Assembly (NCBI GenBank): GCA_015057515.1
Contig: SVED01000010.1
Coordinates: forward strand, 1-43,066
Direction of reading: 5' to 3'
DNA: 43,066 nucleotides
Source of the DNA: Lachnospiraceae bacterium
Lineage (GTDB): Bacteria; Bacillota; Clostridia; Lachnospirales; Lachnospiraceae
In this document: one piece after another, positions 26,316 to 34,786 of the stretch
Numbering within the stretch: the stretch's first letter is position 1
Layout: the number at the start of each line of letters is the position of its first letter
Notes under the pieces: model-generated
What the model saw: the letters and a program-made list of their open reading frames with translations, nothing else
The model's database searches: none
What the model was told of the DNA's origin: nothing
Program-made: the position numbers and the translations under genes

Positions 26316-27190
26316 ACAATATCCTCCGTAACATTAAGTATCGTTGGCACAAAAAGCATTGTACCGTATAAAAGAGCACCTGCAAAAGTATAGCTATTCC
26401 ACTGCAAGGAAACCTGAGGAATAAAGCTTGCATCCATTCCGCCTTTAATTCCGCATCCCGCTAATAAAATTATAATTAGTATAAAAACGACAATGAAAAT
26501 AACATCTCTCTTTTTAATGGTGTATAGTGAAAAGCTTTTACGTTCTCCACTGCCAAAGCCCCTGCTTTTCATACTATCAGCTGTAACTATACCATTTTCC
26601 AAGGCTTGAGAGGTAAGGGCAGAAATCTCTGTAAGACCATTAGCAATCCTCTCCTTCTTTTTTCCACTGTCCTTAGATTTGCCTATGCACTGCCTTGCTG
26701 TGCTTATTCCTCTAAGCTTTCTTTTGTAAGTGGGTAAAAATCTAAGCACCATGGTAAATACCATTGATATATTAGGTATCCAAGCTCCAAATAAATATAT
26801 GAGCTTATCGCTAGTCATTATATAATTAAATGTGGCAAACCATATGACAACTGCCCCAAAGGTTGCTCCACCAATTGCCCCATATATAATTGCCTCCAAA
26901 GTATAAGGTCTATCCCACAAATAAAAAAGTACTGTATTTCCTCCTGTGCTAAAAATAGGATTTATACAGGCTATAAGAATAACTAGAGGAAACATTAAGA
27001 ATATAAGCTTGAAAGCCTTTTTCTGTTGTATGGTTAGATAGTAGGATGTAGCTCCCAAAAAGGAAATCGCAAGAAAAAGAGGGTGCATATATATCATACT
27101 ATATACCAACGCCCCCAGATAAAAAATCAAGTTCACTATAGGATTATACTCTGAAAATCTATCTCTTTTATCCATACTTTTATCTTTCAT
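26288..27190 (-). CDS. ECF transporter T component (CbiQ/EcfT family), first copy
   Basis: 300 residues, about six hydrophobic helices. Coupling motifs ISTARQCIGKSKDSGKKKE (about 168-186) and SMKSRGFGSGERKSFSLY match the two Ala-Arg-Gly regions of EcfT/CbiQ. It shares layout and N-terminal FSEYNPIVNLIFYLGALVYS-like region with the second T protein, indicating duplication followed by marked divergence. It lies 14 bases after the DUF4430 gene and overlaps the ATPase gene. The ribosome site is weak and ATG 27175 is an alternative start. Confidence 0.84.
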   Translation of the reverse strand: MKDKSMDKRDRFSEYNPIVNLIFYLGALVYSMIYMHPLFLAISFLGATSYYLTIQQKKAFKLIFLMFPLVILIACINPIFSTGGNTVLFYLWDRPYTLEAIIYGAIGGATFGAVVIWFATFNYIMTSDKLIYLFGAWIPNISMVFTMVLRFLPTYKRKLRGISTARQCIGKSKDSGKKKERIANGLTEISALTSQALENGIVTADSMKSRGFGSGERKSFSLYTIKKRDVIFIVVFILIIILLAGCGIKGGMDASFIPQVSLQWNSYTFAGALLYGTMLFVPTILNVTEDIVWNFSKSKI

Positions 27191-27204
27191 CTAAAACAGT
27201 TTCA

Positions 27205-28008
27205 CTATTCACAGTAGTAGTACCATACTATACTATCATTTTCATTTACTATGTAATCTGAGCATCCCACATTAGGAGATGTGCCATTTACACTGTATTT
27301 CCATCCAGATGTGCCCCCACAATCAAACTCGTACAATTGATTAATACCCTCAATATAATAAGTTCCATACATTGGCGTGTAAGCATATTCTATCTGTATA
27401 CCATAGCTAGAACAAGCTCGTGTAAGTACATCAAAAACTGTTTCTCCATCAGTGTAAGTCATTGTGGTCGAGAGAATATATCCACTTGAAGGCACATAAC
27501 TCTCTTTACCCTCTTTTAACTTGTCCATGTTATCAAGTATTGAAGTACACTGAATTGTTATCGTACAAGATTTACCAGCCTCTGTTGGCTGTTCTGTAGT
27601 AGCCTCTGTGGAAGATAATTCTGTTGTATCAAGCTCTGTAGTAGTTTCTGTTGTAGTGCTCTCATTTTCCTCAAGGGAAGCTTCATTCTCCGTAGTTGAA
27701 ATTGAATTATCTGGTTCAGTTGTCTCAAACTCAGTATCCTCTTCTACGTAGTCTTCCGTTACATCCAAATCTTCTATTGCAGCTTGATTGGATATTTCCT
27801 CCTCTGCTTCACTATCAGTTGCAACCTCCACTTGTCCATCTGTATCTGACGCTATAATCTCAATAGCAGTATCCTCAGCACCACTTCCTTCATCCTTTTC
27901 AAACCATCCCTTATGCTCGCCAATTATCACTATGGCTACAACAGCCATAATAACAATAGCAACCAACATCGCAATATTTAAAACCCTCTTTTTAGTCTTC
28001 TCTCTCAT
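27205..28008 (-). CDS. Membrane-anchored DUF4430 protein, predicted corrinoid-handling
   Basis: 267 residues. One N-terminal TM helix (about 12-30, no lipobox), a long acidic Thr/Glu/Ser linker (38-145, many TTE repeats), then a DUF4430 domain (147-267; VFDVLTRACSSYGIQIEYAY, CGGTSGWKYSVNGTSPNVGC, NENDSIVWYYY). DUF4430 is the fold of the C-terminal domain of intrinsic factor/transcobalamin. Two cysteines frame the WKYSVNG loop and may form a disulfide outside the cell. The gene starts 8 bases after the adenosyltransferase stop and is controlled by the same riboswitch. Possible role: passing corrinoid to the S protein. Direct evidence of binding is lacking. Confidence 0.8.
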   Translation of the reverse strand: MREKTKKRVLNIAMLVAIVIMAVVAIVIIGEHKGWFEKDEGSGAEDTAIEIIASDTDGQVEVATDSEAEEEISNQAAIEDLDVTEDYVEEDTEFETTEPDNSISTTENEASLEENESTTTETTTELDTTELSSTEATTEQPTEAGKSCTITIQCTSILDNMDKLKEGKESYVPSSGYILSTTMTYTDGETVFDVLTRACSSYGIQIEYAYTPMYGTYYIEGINQLYEFDCGGTSGWKYSVNGTSPNVGCSDYIVNENDSIVWYYYCE

Positions 28009-28016
28009 AGCAAAAT

Positions 28017-28538
28017 CTAGAATTCTATTCCCTTTCTAGCCTCCACTCCCATATCAAATGGGTGCTTCACCTTTTTTATCTCAGTTATATAATCCCCTCG
28101 TGTAACAAGTTCTTCAGAAGGATTTGTACCTGTCAACACTATTTCACAAGTTTCTGAGTATTCATCTAAAAACTCACACAGCATATCCTGGGATAAAAGT
28201 GAGTTATTTACTGCGTGCAGAACTTCATCAAGAACAATCAGCAATTTCTTGCTTGCATTCTCCTTAGCATACTCTTCCACCCTTTTTAATAGCTTTTCGT
28301 TTGCATCCTTTTGAAGTAACTTTTCTTCTTCTGACATCTCCCAAACAAAACCATAAAACTCATCCGCGTGAAATATCTTGACATGCTCAAGTTCCCTCAA
28401 AACAACAAACTCCGACGAAATATCATCTTTCAAAAACTGAGAGAATATAATATCAATTCCACTCCCCATAGCCCTTATAGCAAGGCCTAATGCTGCTGTA
28501 GTTTTTCCTTTTCCATCTCCATGATATATATGTATCAT
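28017..28538 (-). CDS. cobO: Cob(I)yrinic acid a,c-diamide / cob(I)alamin adenosyltransferase, CobO/BtuR type
   Basis: Cytoplasmic enzyme that transfers the adenosyl group of ATP to reduced corrinoids, giving the coenzyme form. 173 residues, usual length. P-loop IYHGDGKGKTTAALGLAIRA at the very N-terminus, then FSQFLK, LLIVLDEVLHAVNN (Walker B-like) and VLTGTNPSEELV, all typical of CobA/CobO/BtuR. ATG 28538 follows AGGGAGA. First gene of the ECF operon directly after the cobalamin riboswitch and its terminator. No de novo corrin synthesis genes are present in the window, so salvage is the likely use. Confidence 0.92.
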   Translation of the reverse strand: MIHIYHGDGKGKTTAALGLAIRAMGSGIDIIFSQFLKDDISSEFVVLRELEHVKIFHADEFYGFVWEMSEEEKLLQKDANEKLLKRVEEYAKENASKKLLIVLDEVLHAVNNSLLSQDMLCEFLDEYSETCEIVLTGTNPSEELVTRGDYITEIKKVKHPFDMGVEARKGIEF

Positions 28539-28597
28539 ACTGTTCTCCCTAAATCTAATTCTAATGTAACTTATGTCCTATTAATAATCGCGAAATT

Positions 28598-28627
28598 AAA
28601 AAACACCACTACCTGAGGCAATGGTGG
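28598..28627 (-). terminator. Riboswitch expression-platform terminator before cobO
   Basis: On the minus strand CACCATTGCC and GGTAGTGGTG pair over ten positions (including G-U) around a TCA loop, followed by six T. It stands 60 bases before the cobO start and about 100 after the aptamer. Cobalamin binding should favour it. Confidence 0.85.
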
Positions 28628-28728
28628 TAATCAGCAAAACAAATAGTACAGCTACAAATATACCTGCCCTATCTATAAAAACTACTACTCTCTAACTATT
28701 TCGCCTCAACAAAACAAACTATATAATC

Positions 28729-28906
28729 TGTGGCAGGTCTCCTGGCTTACAGACTTCATAGCTTGCGCCTTCTCAGATTACTCCAATGACGTTGTATGCA
28801 CCACGATACAAAAATAAGCTATGAATATGTCTAATTACAGTAGTAGAGGCTGCTACGGATTTACACCGTATTCCCTTTTCACTTTCCACTACGAAAGCAC
28901 CACAAG
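28729..28906 (-). promoter_or_regulatory. Cobalamin riboswitch aptamer (cobO-ECF operon)
   Basis: Textbook adenosylcobalamin aptamer on the minus strand: TTTCGTAG, AAGGGAATACGGTGTAAATC, CGTAGCAGCC, CTACTGTAA, GAGAAGGCGC and the B12 box AAGCCAGGAGACCTGCC. The ends TGTGG and CCACA close P1. It is closer to consensus than the second riboswitch at 22836-23040. The stretch 28539-28988 holds only this promoter, aptamer, terminator and the corA terminator. Confidence 0.95.
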
Positions 28907-28909
28907 GGT

Positions 28910-28938
28910 AGTTTAGCATTTTTAAATATTTCTGTAAA
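28910..28938 (-). promoter_or_regulatory. Promoter of the cobO-ECF operon
   Basis: TTTACA (28933-28938) and TAAACT (28910-28915) on the minus strand are 17 bases apart. The predicted start of transcription falls at the beginning of the riboswitch aptamer. Confidence 0.6.
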
Positions 28939-28954
28939 TATTTAAAGACAAAAA

Positions 28955-28982
28955 GAAAACCGCCATCAATAGAATGGCGGTT
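28955..28982 (-). terminator. Terminator of the corA-like gene
   Basis: AACCGCCAT (28958-28966) pairs perfectly with ATGGCGGTT (28974-28982) around a seven-base loop, followed on the minus strand by TTTTC TTTTTG. It starts six bases after the corA stop. Confidence 0.85.
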
Positions 28983-28988
28983 AAAATC

Positions 28989-29930
28989 CTAAAGCATCTT
29001 TTTCTTTTTAAGAATAAATATAACAACAATACAAACTAAAAGTGTGATACCACATATAATTGCAAAACCATATGGGGTCTGGGCAAAAGGCATCCACTCT
29101 GGGCTAACATTCATACCAAAAAGTCCTGATATGATGGTTGGTATAGCCATGATAATAGTGATACCAGCAAGAAGCTTCATGATGTTATTCAAACGGTTAT
29201 CAATAACTGTAGACATAAGCTCTCTAGTACCTTTTAAGATGTCACGATATATCTGGGTCATCTCAATAGCCTGCAAATTCTCGACTATAACATCATCTAA
29301 AAGTTCCTGATCCTCAGGAAATTTTCTAATACCGCTGTATCTGGTAAGTCTATCAACAATCATGCGGTTTGCACGAAGTGATGTATCAAAGTAAACCAAG
29401 TTAGACTCCAATTCATGAAGATTAATTATATCTGAATTCTCTGTTGCACCACCCATACGCTCTTCCATCTCAAGACGTTTTCTATCGATAATACGCAGAT
29501 ATGACTGATACAGTGCACAGGTTCTATAAAGAATCTGATAAGTAAAACGCACTTGCTTTTTGGTAGTAAAATCCTTTAGATGACCACCCAAAAAATATTT
29601 TAATACAGGCGTCTCTACTGAACATATGGTAATAATGGCTTCATCAGTCCATATAACGCCAAGAGGAATAGTTGTATACGCCTCTTGGTTATGACGAATC
29701 TCAACTGTAGGTATATCGAAAATAACCATTACATAATCGTCCTGAACGTCAACTCGAGATGCCTCCTCATCATCCAAGGCAGCACGAACATCTGCAATAT
29801 CGATGTTGTATCTGTTGGCAATCTCCAAACTTTCATCTTGGCTCGGGGCAGTCAGATTAATCCATATTCCCTGCATATATTCGTCAACTTCTCTTAATTT
29901 ACCGTTATCGGTGATATACTTGCTAATCAT
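28989..29930 (-). CDS. corA: CorA-family divalent cation (magnesium) transporter
   Basis: 313-residue CorA-type channel for Mg2+ (some relatives carry Co2+ or Ni2+). Large N-terminal cytoplasmic domain (about 1-250), then the pore helix with the essential GMN motif in SGLFGMNVSPEW (about 268-279), and a second helix GFAIICGITLLVCIVVIFIL ending in a basic KKKKML tail; all are family hallmarks. ATG 29930 follows AAAGGA by eight bases; the open frame to 29975 is ignored. Single gene, own terminator at 28955-28982. Proximity to the B12 operon is probably incidental, although a cobalt role cannot be excluded. Confidence 0.9.
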   Translation of the reverse strand: MISKYITDNGKLREVDEYMQGIWINLTAPSQDESLEIANRYNIDIADVRAALDDEEASRVDVQDDYVMVIFDIPTVEIRHNQEAYTTIPLGVIWTDEAIITICSVETPVLKYFLGGHLKDFTTKKQVRFTYQILYRTCALYQSYLRIIDRKRLEMEERMGGATENSDIINLHELESNLVYFDTSLRANRMIVDRLTRYSGIRKFPEDQELLDDVIVENLQAIEMTQIYRDILKGTRELMSTVIDNRLNNIMKLLAGITIIMAIPTIISGLFGMNVSPEWMPFAQTPYGFAIICGITLLVCIVVIFILKKKKML

Positions 29931-30023
29931 GACTTTCTTCCTTTCCCCTAATATTTTACTTTTTGAGTATATCACATAAAATAAATAAAAAAAACATTTT
30001 TAAATATTTTACGTAAAGTACTC

Positions 30024-30788
30024 TTATATATACTGCTGGAGATATATGTACATTCTGCCTTTTCTAGTCTCTCCACCACTGGACAAATACTTATATTTGC
30101 CAAAGCCCCTTATTGAAAAAATATCATTTTCCTTAAGGATAGTACTATTTTTCTCACAAAGTCTTCCGTTTAATGTAACCTTTTTAGCCTTAAACAAAGA
30201 TGCTGCCTCATTTCGAGAAAGCTTTGCTACACCAGCAACTATGGCATCAAATCTAGGTGCTGAAACTATTAGGCTAATATCCTTGAGTGTGGGTGCCAGT
30301 TCAGACAACTCCTCCTGTGACGAAATTAGACTACACATCACAGTGGTGTGTTTTATTTTGGTTAAGCTTTCCAAAATATAATCACTTATGCTATCCAGAC
30401 AAAATATATATGCCCGCTTATTGTCCTTTACTAAAATATCCCCCACTACGTCTCTTTCTATGCCAAGATTCATAATGGTTCCCAGAAAATCTCTGTGATT
30501 TAAGGCATCGGAAAACTTCTCTATCAATGGTTCCACCTTAATTATGCTAATGGGGAATGTAGGCGGATATCCAAACATTTCTTCATTTCCAAAGCATACA
30601 ATCTGTCTTTCACAGTTCTCATTTCCACCAAATATACTATAACCCACATATGAAAGCTCCTGCCTAAGCTCATCAACTATACCAAGCATGGCAGGAGTCA
30701 TAAAATTACTGAATGTGTATGCATTCTGTTTGTAAGCCCGTTCAGCCAAATCCTTGATACGGGATCTTATAATCTGTTCTTCATTCAT
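30024..30788 (-). CDS. ylmH: YlmH-like RNA-binding protein with S4 domain
   Basis: 254 residues. The N-terminal two thirds are the YlmH-specific domain (RSRIKDLAERAYKQNAYTFS, FGGNENCERQIVCFGNEE, NLGIERDVVGDI) and the C-terminal part is an S4 RNA-binding domain (about 180-245; LSRNEAASLFKAKKVTLNGR, LKENDIFSIRGFGKYKY). Relatives act on the 50S subunit in ribosome-associated quality control. In other Firmicutes ylmH lies in the division cluster near sepF and divIVA; here it stands alone after the diguanylate cyclase gene, only 11 bases downstream. GGGAG lies before the ATG. Confidence 0.88.
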   Translation of the reverse strand: MNEEQIIRSRIKDLAERAYKQNAYTFSNFMTPAMLGIVDELRQELSYVGYSIFGGNENCERQIVCFGNEEMFGYPPTFPISIIKVEPLIEKFSDALNHRDFLGTIMNLGIERDVVGDILVKDNKRAYIFCLDSISDYILESLTKIKHTTVMCSLISSQEELSELAPTLKDISLIVSAPRFDAIVAGVAKLSRNEAASLFKAKKVTLNGRLCEKNSTILKENDIFSIRGFGKYKYLSSGGETRKGRMYIYLQQYI

Positions 30789-30799
30789 AGTTATACTCC

Positions 30800-31897
30800 C
30801 TATATCTGGCTAATAACAAACTGATTACGGCCTCGTCTCTTAGCCTCATATAAAGCCTTATCAGCAGTTGAAAATAGTTGCTCGTATCGCACTGATGCAT
30901 CAGCACAATAAGCAGCTCCAATACTACCTGTAAGCTTAACTCTTACGCCATTGTATGTATATACGTCTGCAAGCTTGTCCACCGCAAATCTAAGCTTATC
31001 TAAAAGGGTCTCCAATGGTATATCTTTTACAAATATACAAAACTCATCCCCACCGAATCTAGATACCAAATCACAGTTAGCAAAAATAACCTGTAACTTG
31101 ATAGCAGTGTTTTTAATAACCTGATCGCCCATATTATGTCCAAGACTGTCATTGATGTTTTTGAAGAAATCCATATCCACAAAAATGAAGGCTGAGCTTA
31201 CAGCGGTGTTAGCCATTATATATTTTACTGTTTCCTCTTCAAAGGTCTGTTTATTCAAAAGACCTGTCAACCCATCTGTTCTTGACTGAAGCTGAAGTTG
31301 CATTTTTTCCTTAATTGAGCTATCTACATCTACAATCTTTCCAACTATGGACGCAACATTGTTTGAATCATCCAAAACGGGGAAGTATATTACATTACAC
31401 CATATGTATGTTCCATCCATTTTACCCAAACGAATAAGTATTTCCTTACTACTCTTATCTGCCACAAGCCCTTCTGTTGAACTATAAAACAAATCTTCAT
31501 CATCAGGATGAACGTGGAGAATTTCACTTAATTTTCTGATAGAGAGATTGTCTACTCGTTTAGGGATAAACCAACCGAATTTCTCCATAATCTTGTCTGA
31601 AGATATGCAGGCATCTCCCTGCATACTAATCTCATATAACATCTCATCAGAGTTATCAATAATCATCTGATAGCGTTTCTGTTGAAGAACCATTATACGT
31701 TCCTCTTGTTGTCTAATAACATTGTATTTTTTCTTGAAACTTCTTACTGCCATAACAGCGACAACTACCACAATAGCAACAACAATAACCAGCGCTAAAA
31801 TAAGCTCTAGCTTATACATATCTAAAAAGTCCCAAAAAGTATGGTTACACTCATAAATATCTTCTTTAATTGTAGAATCAATTTCCATATTTTCCAT
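30800..31897 (-). CDS. Membrane PAS-GGDEF diguanylate cyclase
   Basis: Predicted c-di-GMP synthase, 365 residues. TM helix (about 31-52), coiled coil (55-75), PAS domain (77-195; WFIPKR, HVHPDDEDLF, GTYIWCNVIYFPV), then GGDEF (200-365) with DGLTGLLNKQTF, DMDFFKNINDSLGH and an intact RFGGDEF at 280-286. The RxxD inhibitory site is not kept: ANCD stands at 273-276 where it belongs, so product inhibition may be weak. ATG 31897 lies seven bases after GAGGGAG. It is followed directly by ylmH. It is the only likely cyclase in the window, against two phosphodiesterases. Confidence 0.9.
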   Translation of the reverse strand: MENMEIDSTIKEDIYECNHTFWDFLDMYKLELILALVIVVAIVVVVAVMAVRSFKKKYNVIRQQEERIMVLQQKRYQMIIDNSDEMLYEISMQGDACISSDKIMEKFGWFIPKRVDNLSIRKLSEILHVHPDDEDLFYSSTEGLVADKSSKEILIRLGKMDGTYIWCNVIYFPVLDDSNNVASIVGKIVDVDSSIKEKMQLQLQSRTDGLTGLLNKQTFEEETVKYIMANTAVSSAFIFVDMDFFKNINDSLGHNMGDQVIKNTAIKLQVIFANCDLVSRFGGDEFCIFVKDIPLETLLDKLRFAVDKLADVYTYNGVRVKLTGSIGAAYCADASVRYEQLFSTADKALYEAKRRGRNQFVISQI

Positions 31898-31976
31898 AGT
31901 AATACTCCCTCGCTTACGCGTATTAGAAAATAAAAACCTACACCTATGTAAATTTTAACATATATTGTCGAAAAGT

Positions 31977-32006
31977 AAAAGGAGGAACTTTTCAGTTCCT
32001 CCTTTT
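31977..32006 (-). terminator. Terminator of copA
   Basis: AAAAGGAGGAACT (31977-31989) pairs perfectly with AGTTCCTCCTTTT (31994-32006) around a four-base loop. It lies 11 bases after the copA stop, ends in T-rich sequence on both strands, and separates copA from the diguanylate cyclase gene. Confidence 0.88.
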
Positions 32007-32017
32007 GTTATCAGCAA

Positions 32018-32227
32018 TTAGACTACCTCAACCACCTTGTAATCCTGGTCTTCTATAATCTTCTTTAACTCATCATTAGTAATATCAGCATTAAGCTTTA
32101 ATACTGCCGTTCCTTCAACATGGCTTACTATTGCTTCATCCACCTGTGGAAGTGCCTCGAGTACTTTCTTTACTCTAGCTTCACAATGTCCACACATCAT
32201 TCCTTCAATCTTCATTGTCTTTTCCAT
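32018..32227 (-). other. copZ: Possible internal translation start giving a free CopZ-like copper chaperone
   Basis: Met790 of copA (ATG 32225-32227) is preceded by AAAGGAG with an eight-base gap, as good as any gene start in the window. The product would be 69 residues, exactly a free CopZ: MEKTMKIEGMMCGHCEARVK then a full beta-alpha-beta-beta-alpha-beta domain. It is in frame with copA and shares its stop codon. Either one gene makes two proteins, or a formerly separate copZ became fused. Use of the start is inferred. Confidence 0.55.
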
Positions 32228-34594
32228 AGCATTATCTCCTTTAATTTCTATTATATTGTTATCTGTGTTTTCCTGGTTAGAACTATTAACTTGCCCCTTT
32301 GTCTTAAAGTAGTTAAGCCTTAAAGCGTTAGTTACAACGCAGAAGCTTGATAAACTCATAGCCGCTGCACCAAACATAGGATTAAGCTGCCAGCCAAACA
32401 GTGGAATCCAAACACCTGCCGCCAGAGGAATTCCAATCACATTATAACAAAATGCCCAAAACAGGTTCTGATGAATATTTTTTAAAACCGCCCTGCTGAG
32501 TGCTACCGCCACTGCTACATCCTTAATGCTGTTCTTCATAAGTACAACATCTGCTGCATCTATTGCTACATCTGTGCCTGCTCCTATGGCTATACCTATA
32601 TCTGCCCTTGTGAGAGCTGGCGCGTCATTTATACCATCTCCCACCATGGCAACCAATTTATATTTACTCTTTAACTGTCCTATGGCTTCTTCCTTGCCAT
32701 CGGGCTTAACACCGGCAATAATCTGGTCAACCTTAACCTGCTCACCGATTGCTTTTGCAGTCTGCTCATTGTCACCAGTTAACATAACTACATGAATACC
32801 CATATTTTTTAGAAGTTCTATGGCTTCTATGCTATCTGGTTTTATAACGTCTGCCACAGCAATAAGTCCAAGTAATTCCCCATCACGTGCAAAAAGCAAA
32901 GGGGTCTTTCCATTTAAGGAAAGCTCTTTAGCCTGCTTCTTTACTACATCTGTAACATCAGTCTTAGATATTATGAATTCAAGATTGCCACCTATAATCT
33001 GCTTTCCATCTATTGTACCTATGAGTCCATTGCCAGGAAGCACCTGAAAGTCCTCCACACCGTAACTGGAAATCTGCTCCGCATTACAAGATTTTTCTAT
33101 ATTCTCTTTATGTTCATTCCAATATTCTACAATTGCTTTTCCTAAAGGGTGCTCACTTTGTTTCTCAATGCCGTACGCCCAGGCAATAAGTGCTTCTTTA
33201 GAAATATCTCCCACTGGAATAATATCTGTCACCACAGGCTTACCCATGGTTATGGTACCGGTCTTATCAAGAGCTATTGCATTTACTTTTCCTGTAGCTT
33301 CCAAGGACGCCGCAGTCTTAAATAGTATGCCTTTCTTTGCTCCAACACCGTTTCCCACCATAATGGCAACTGGTGTAGCAAGTCCTAAGGCACAAGGACA
33401 GCTTATAACTAAAACTGAAATAGCTCTCGCAAGGGCAAAGCCCAGTTCTTTGCCAACTAACATCCACACCGCACAGGTTATAAGGGCTAGTAAAATGACT
33501 ATTGGTACAAATACTCCTGACACCTTATCTGCTACCTTGGCAATAGGTGCCTTAGTGGTTGCCGCATCCTTTACCATTTGTATAATCTGCGAAAGGGTGG
33601 TATCCTGACCCACATGGGTGGCACGACATTTTATATATCCGGACTGATTGATAGTTGCAGCGTATACACTTGCTCCAGCTTCTTTATCTACTGGAATACT
33701 CTCCCCAGTCAATGCGGATTCATCTATGGCACTGTGTCCTTCAATCACCACTCCATCTACCGGTATGCTTTCTCCCGGCTTAACCACAAAAATATCATTT
33801 ATAACTACCTGCTCAATGCTAAGTTGTTGCTCAACCCCATCTCGAATAACTGTGGCACTCTTTGGAGCAAGCTTCATCAGCCCCTTTAAAGCATCTGTAG
33901 TTTTGCCTTTAGAATAGGCCTCTAGTGTTTTGCCTAATGTAATAAGGGCAAGTATCATAGCCGCAGACTCAAAATACAGGTCATGTAAATGACTGTGCGC
34001 AAGGTCCAGGTTGCCCTCTAACACCGCATCTGATATAGCAAATAATCCATATACACTGTATATAAATGATGCACCCGAACCCAAGGCTACTAAAGTGTCC
34101 ATATTGGGTGCTCCGTGCATAACTCCTCGCACACCGCTAACAAAAAACTTTTGGTTGATTATCATAATTATGATAGTAAAGAGTAGCTGTATAAGAGCAA
34201 TAGATATTGGGCTATCCTCTACAAATGCTGGCAAGGGCCAGCTCCACATGATATGTCCCATAGAAACATACATAAGTGGCAGAAGAAATATTATGGACAA
34301 TATAAATCTTTTTATAAGCTTTGGAGTTTCTGTATCCCTAAGCTCATCTTCAACGATATTTACTTCATCAAATAAACCCCTTGTATTTTTTGTTAAACCT
34401 TTTATAGAAGCACCATAACCTGCCTCTGTAACAGCGGCCATAATACTTTCCGGGGTTGCCTCACCCTCAACTATCATGGAATTAGTGAGAAGGCTTACCG
34501 AAACATTATCTACACCAGAAATCCTGCCAACTGCCTTTTCCACTCTTGCACTACAGGCAGCACAGCTCATTCCCGTTACATTATACTGTTGCAT
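32018..34594 (-). CDS. copA: Copper-translocating P-type ATPase with a C-terminal CopZ-like metal-binding domain
   Basis: P1B ATPase that exports Cu(I); 858 residues, longer than the usual 740-820 because of an extra C-terminal domain. N-terminal HMA domain (1-68; GMSCAACSAR, Cys11 and Cys14), actuator TGES (296-299), the CPC transport motif in SCPCALGLATP (398-408), phosphorylation DKTGT (443-447), HP (482-483), GDGINDAPAL (652-661), then a linker (760-789) and a second HMA domain (790-858; GMMCGHCEAR, Cys801 and Cys804). Start ATG follows AGAGGTG. The linker encodes a ribosome site in front of Met790, described separately. No CsoR or CopY gene is adjacent. Confidence 0.93.
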   Translation of the reverse strand: MQQYNVTGMSCAACSARVEKAVGRISGVDNVSVSLLTNSMIVEGEATPESIMAAVTEAGYGASIKGLTKNTRGLFDEVNIVEDELRDTETPKLIKRFILSIIFLLPLMYVSMGHIMWSWPLPAFVEDSPISIALIQLLFTIIIMIINQKFFVSGVRGVMHGAPNMDTLVALGSGASFIYSVYGLFAISDAVLEGNLDLAHSHLHDLYFESAAMILALITLGKTLEAYSKGKTTDALKGLMKLAPKSATVIRDGVEQQLSIEQVVINDIFVVKPGESIPVDGVVIEGHSAIDESALTGESIPVDKEAGASVYAATINQSGYIKCRATHVGQDTTLSQIIQMVKDAATTKAPIAKVADKVSGVFVPIVILLALITCAVWMLVGKELGFALARAISVLVISCPCALGLATPVAIMVGNGVGAKKGILFKTAASLEATGKVNAIALDKTGTITMGKPVVTDIIPVGDISKEALIAWAYGIEKQSEHPLGKAIVEYWNEHKENIEKSCNAEQISSYGVEDFQVLPGNGLIGTIDGKQIIGGNLEFIISKTDVTDVVKKQAKELSLNGKTPLLFARDGELLGLIAVADVIKPDSIEAIELLKNMGIHVVMLTGDNEQTAKAIGEQVKVDQIIAGVKPDGKEEAIGQLKSKYKLVAMVGDGINDAPALTRADIGIAIGAGTDVAIDAADVVLMKNSIKDVAVAVALSRAVLKNIHQNLFWAFCYNVIGIPLAAGVWIPLFGWQLNPMFGAAAMSLSSFCVVTNALRLNYFKTKGQVNSSNQENTDNNIIEIKGDNAMEKTMKIEGMMCGHCEARVKKVLEALPQVDEAIVSHVEGTAVLKLNADITNDELKKIIEDQDYKVVEVV

Positions 34595-34708
34595 TTATAT
34601 CACCTCTATTCAACTATAACCTTAAACATAGGTTTTTTGCAATAGTTCTTATTGATAGTTTCTGTCATTTTGTACGACTTTTTTCCTTTGATTGCTTACT
34701 TATTCCAC

Positions 34709-34737
34709 TTGAAAAAAAACTAATAAAGTGATAATCT
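34709..34737 (+). promoter_or_regulatory. Promoter of the DUF1846 gene
   Basis: TTGAAA (34709-34714) and TAATCT (34732-34737) are 17 bases apart, 50 bases before the DUF1846 start. The intergenic region 34595-34786 is shared with divergent copA; no clear CopY or CsoR box was recognised in it. Confidence 0.5.
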
Positions 34738-34786
34738 TATATAGTTATAACTAACTTTGATTTTATTTATTATAGGGGATAAGCAT

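Noticed and set aside
28539-28728. Small coding gene between riboswitch and cobO
   Set aside because: The segment is explained by the expression platform and terminator; no frame with a ribosome site was found.
32526-34418. Several plus-strand open frames of 75-146 codons opposite copA
   Set aside because: Complement of a P-type ATPase whose motifs are unambiguous; none has a ribosome site.
34595-34786. CopY- or CsoR-type operator upstream of copA
   Set aside because: No TACAnnTGTA box or clear GC-rich palindrome could be found, so copper control of this promoter is not claimed from sequence.
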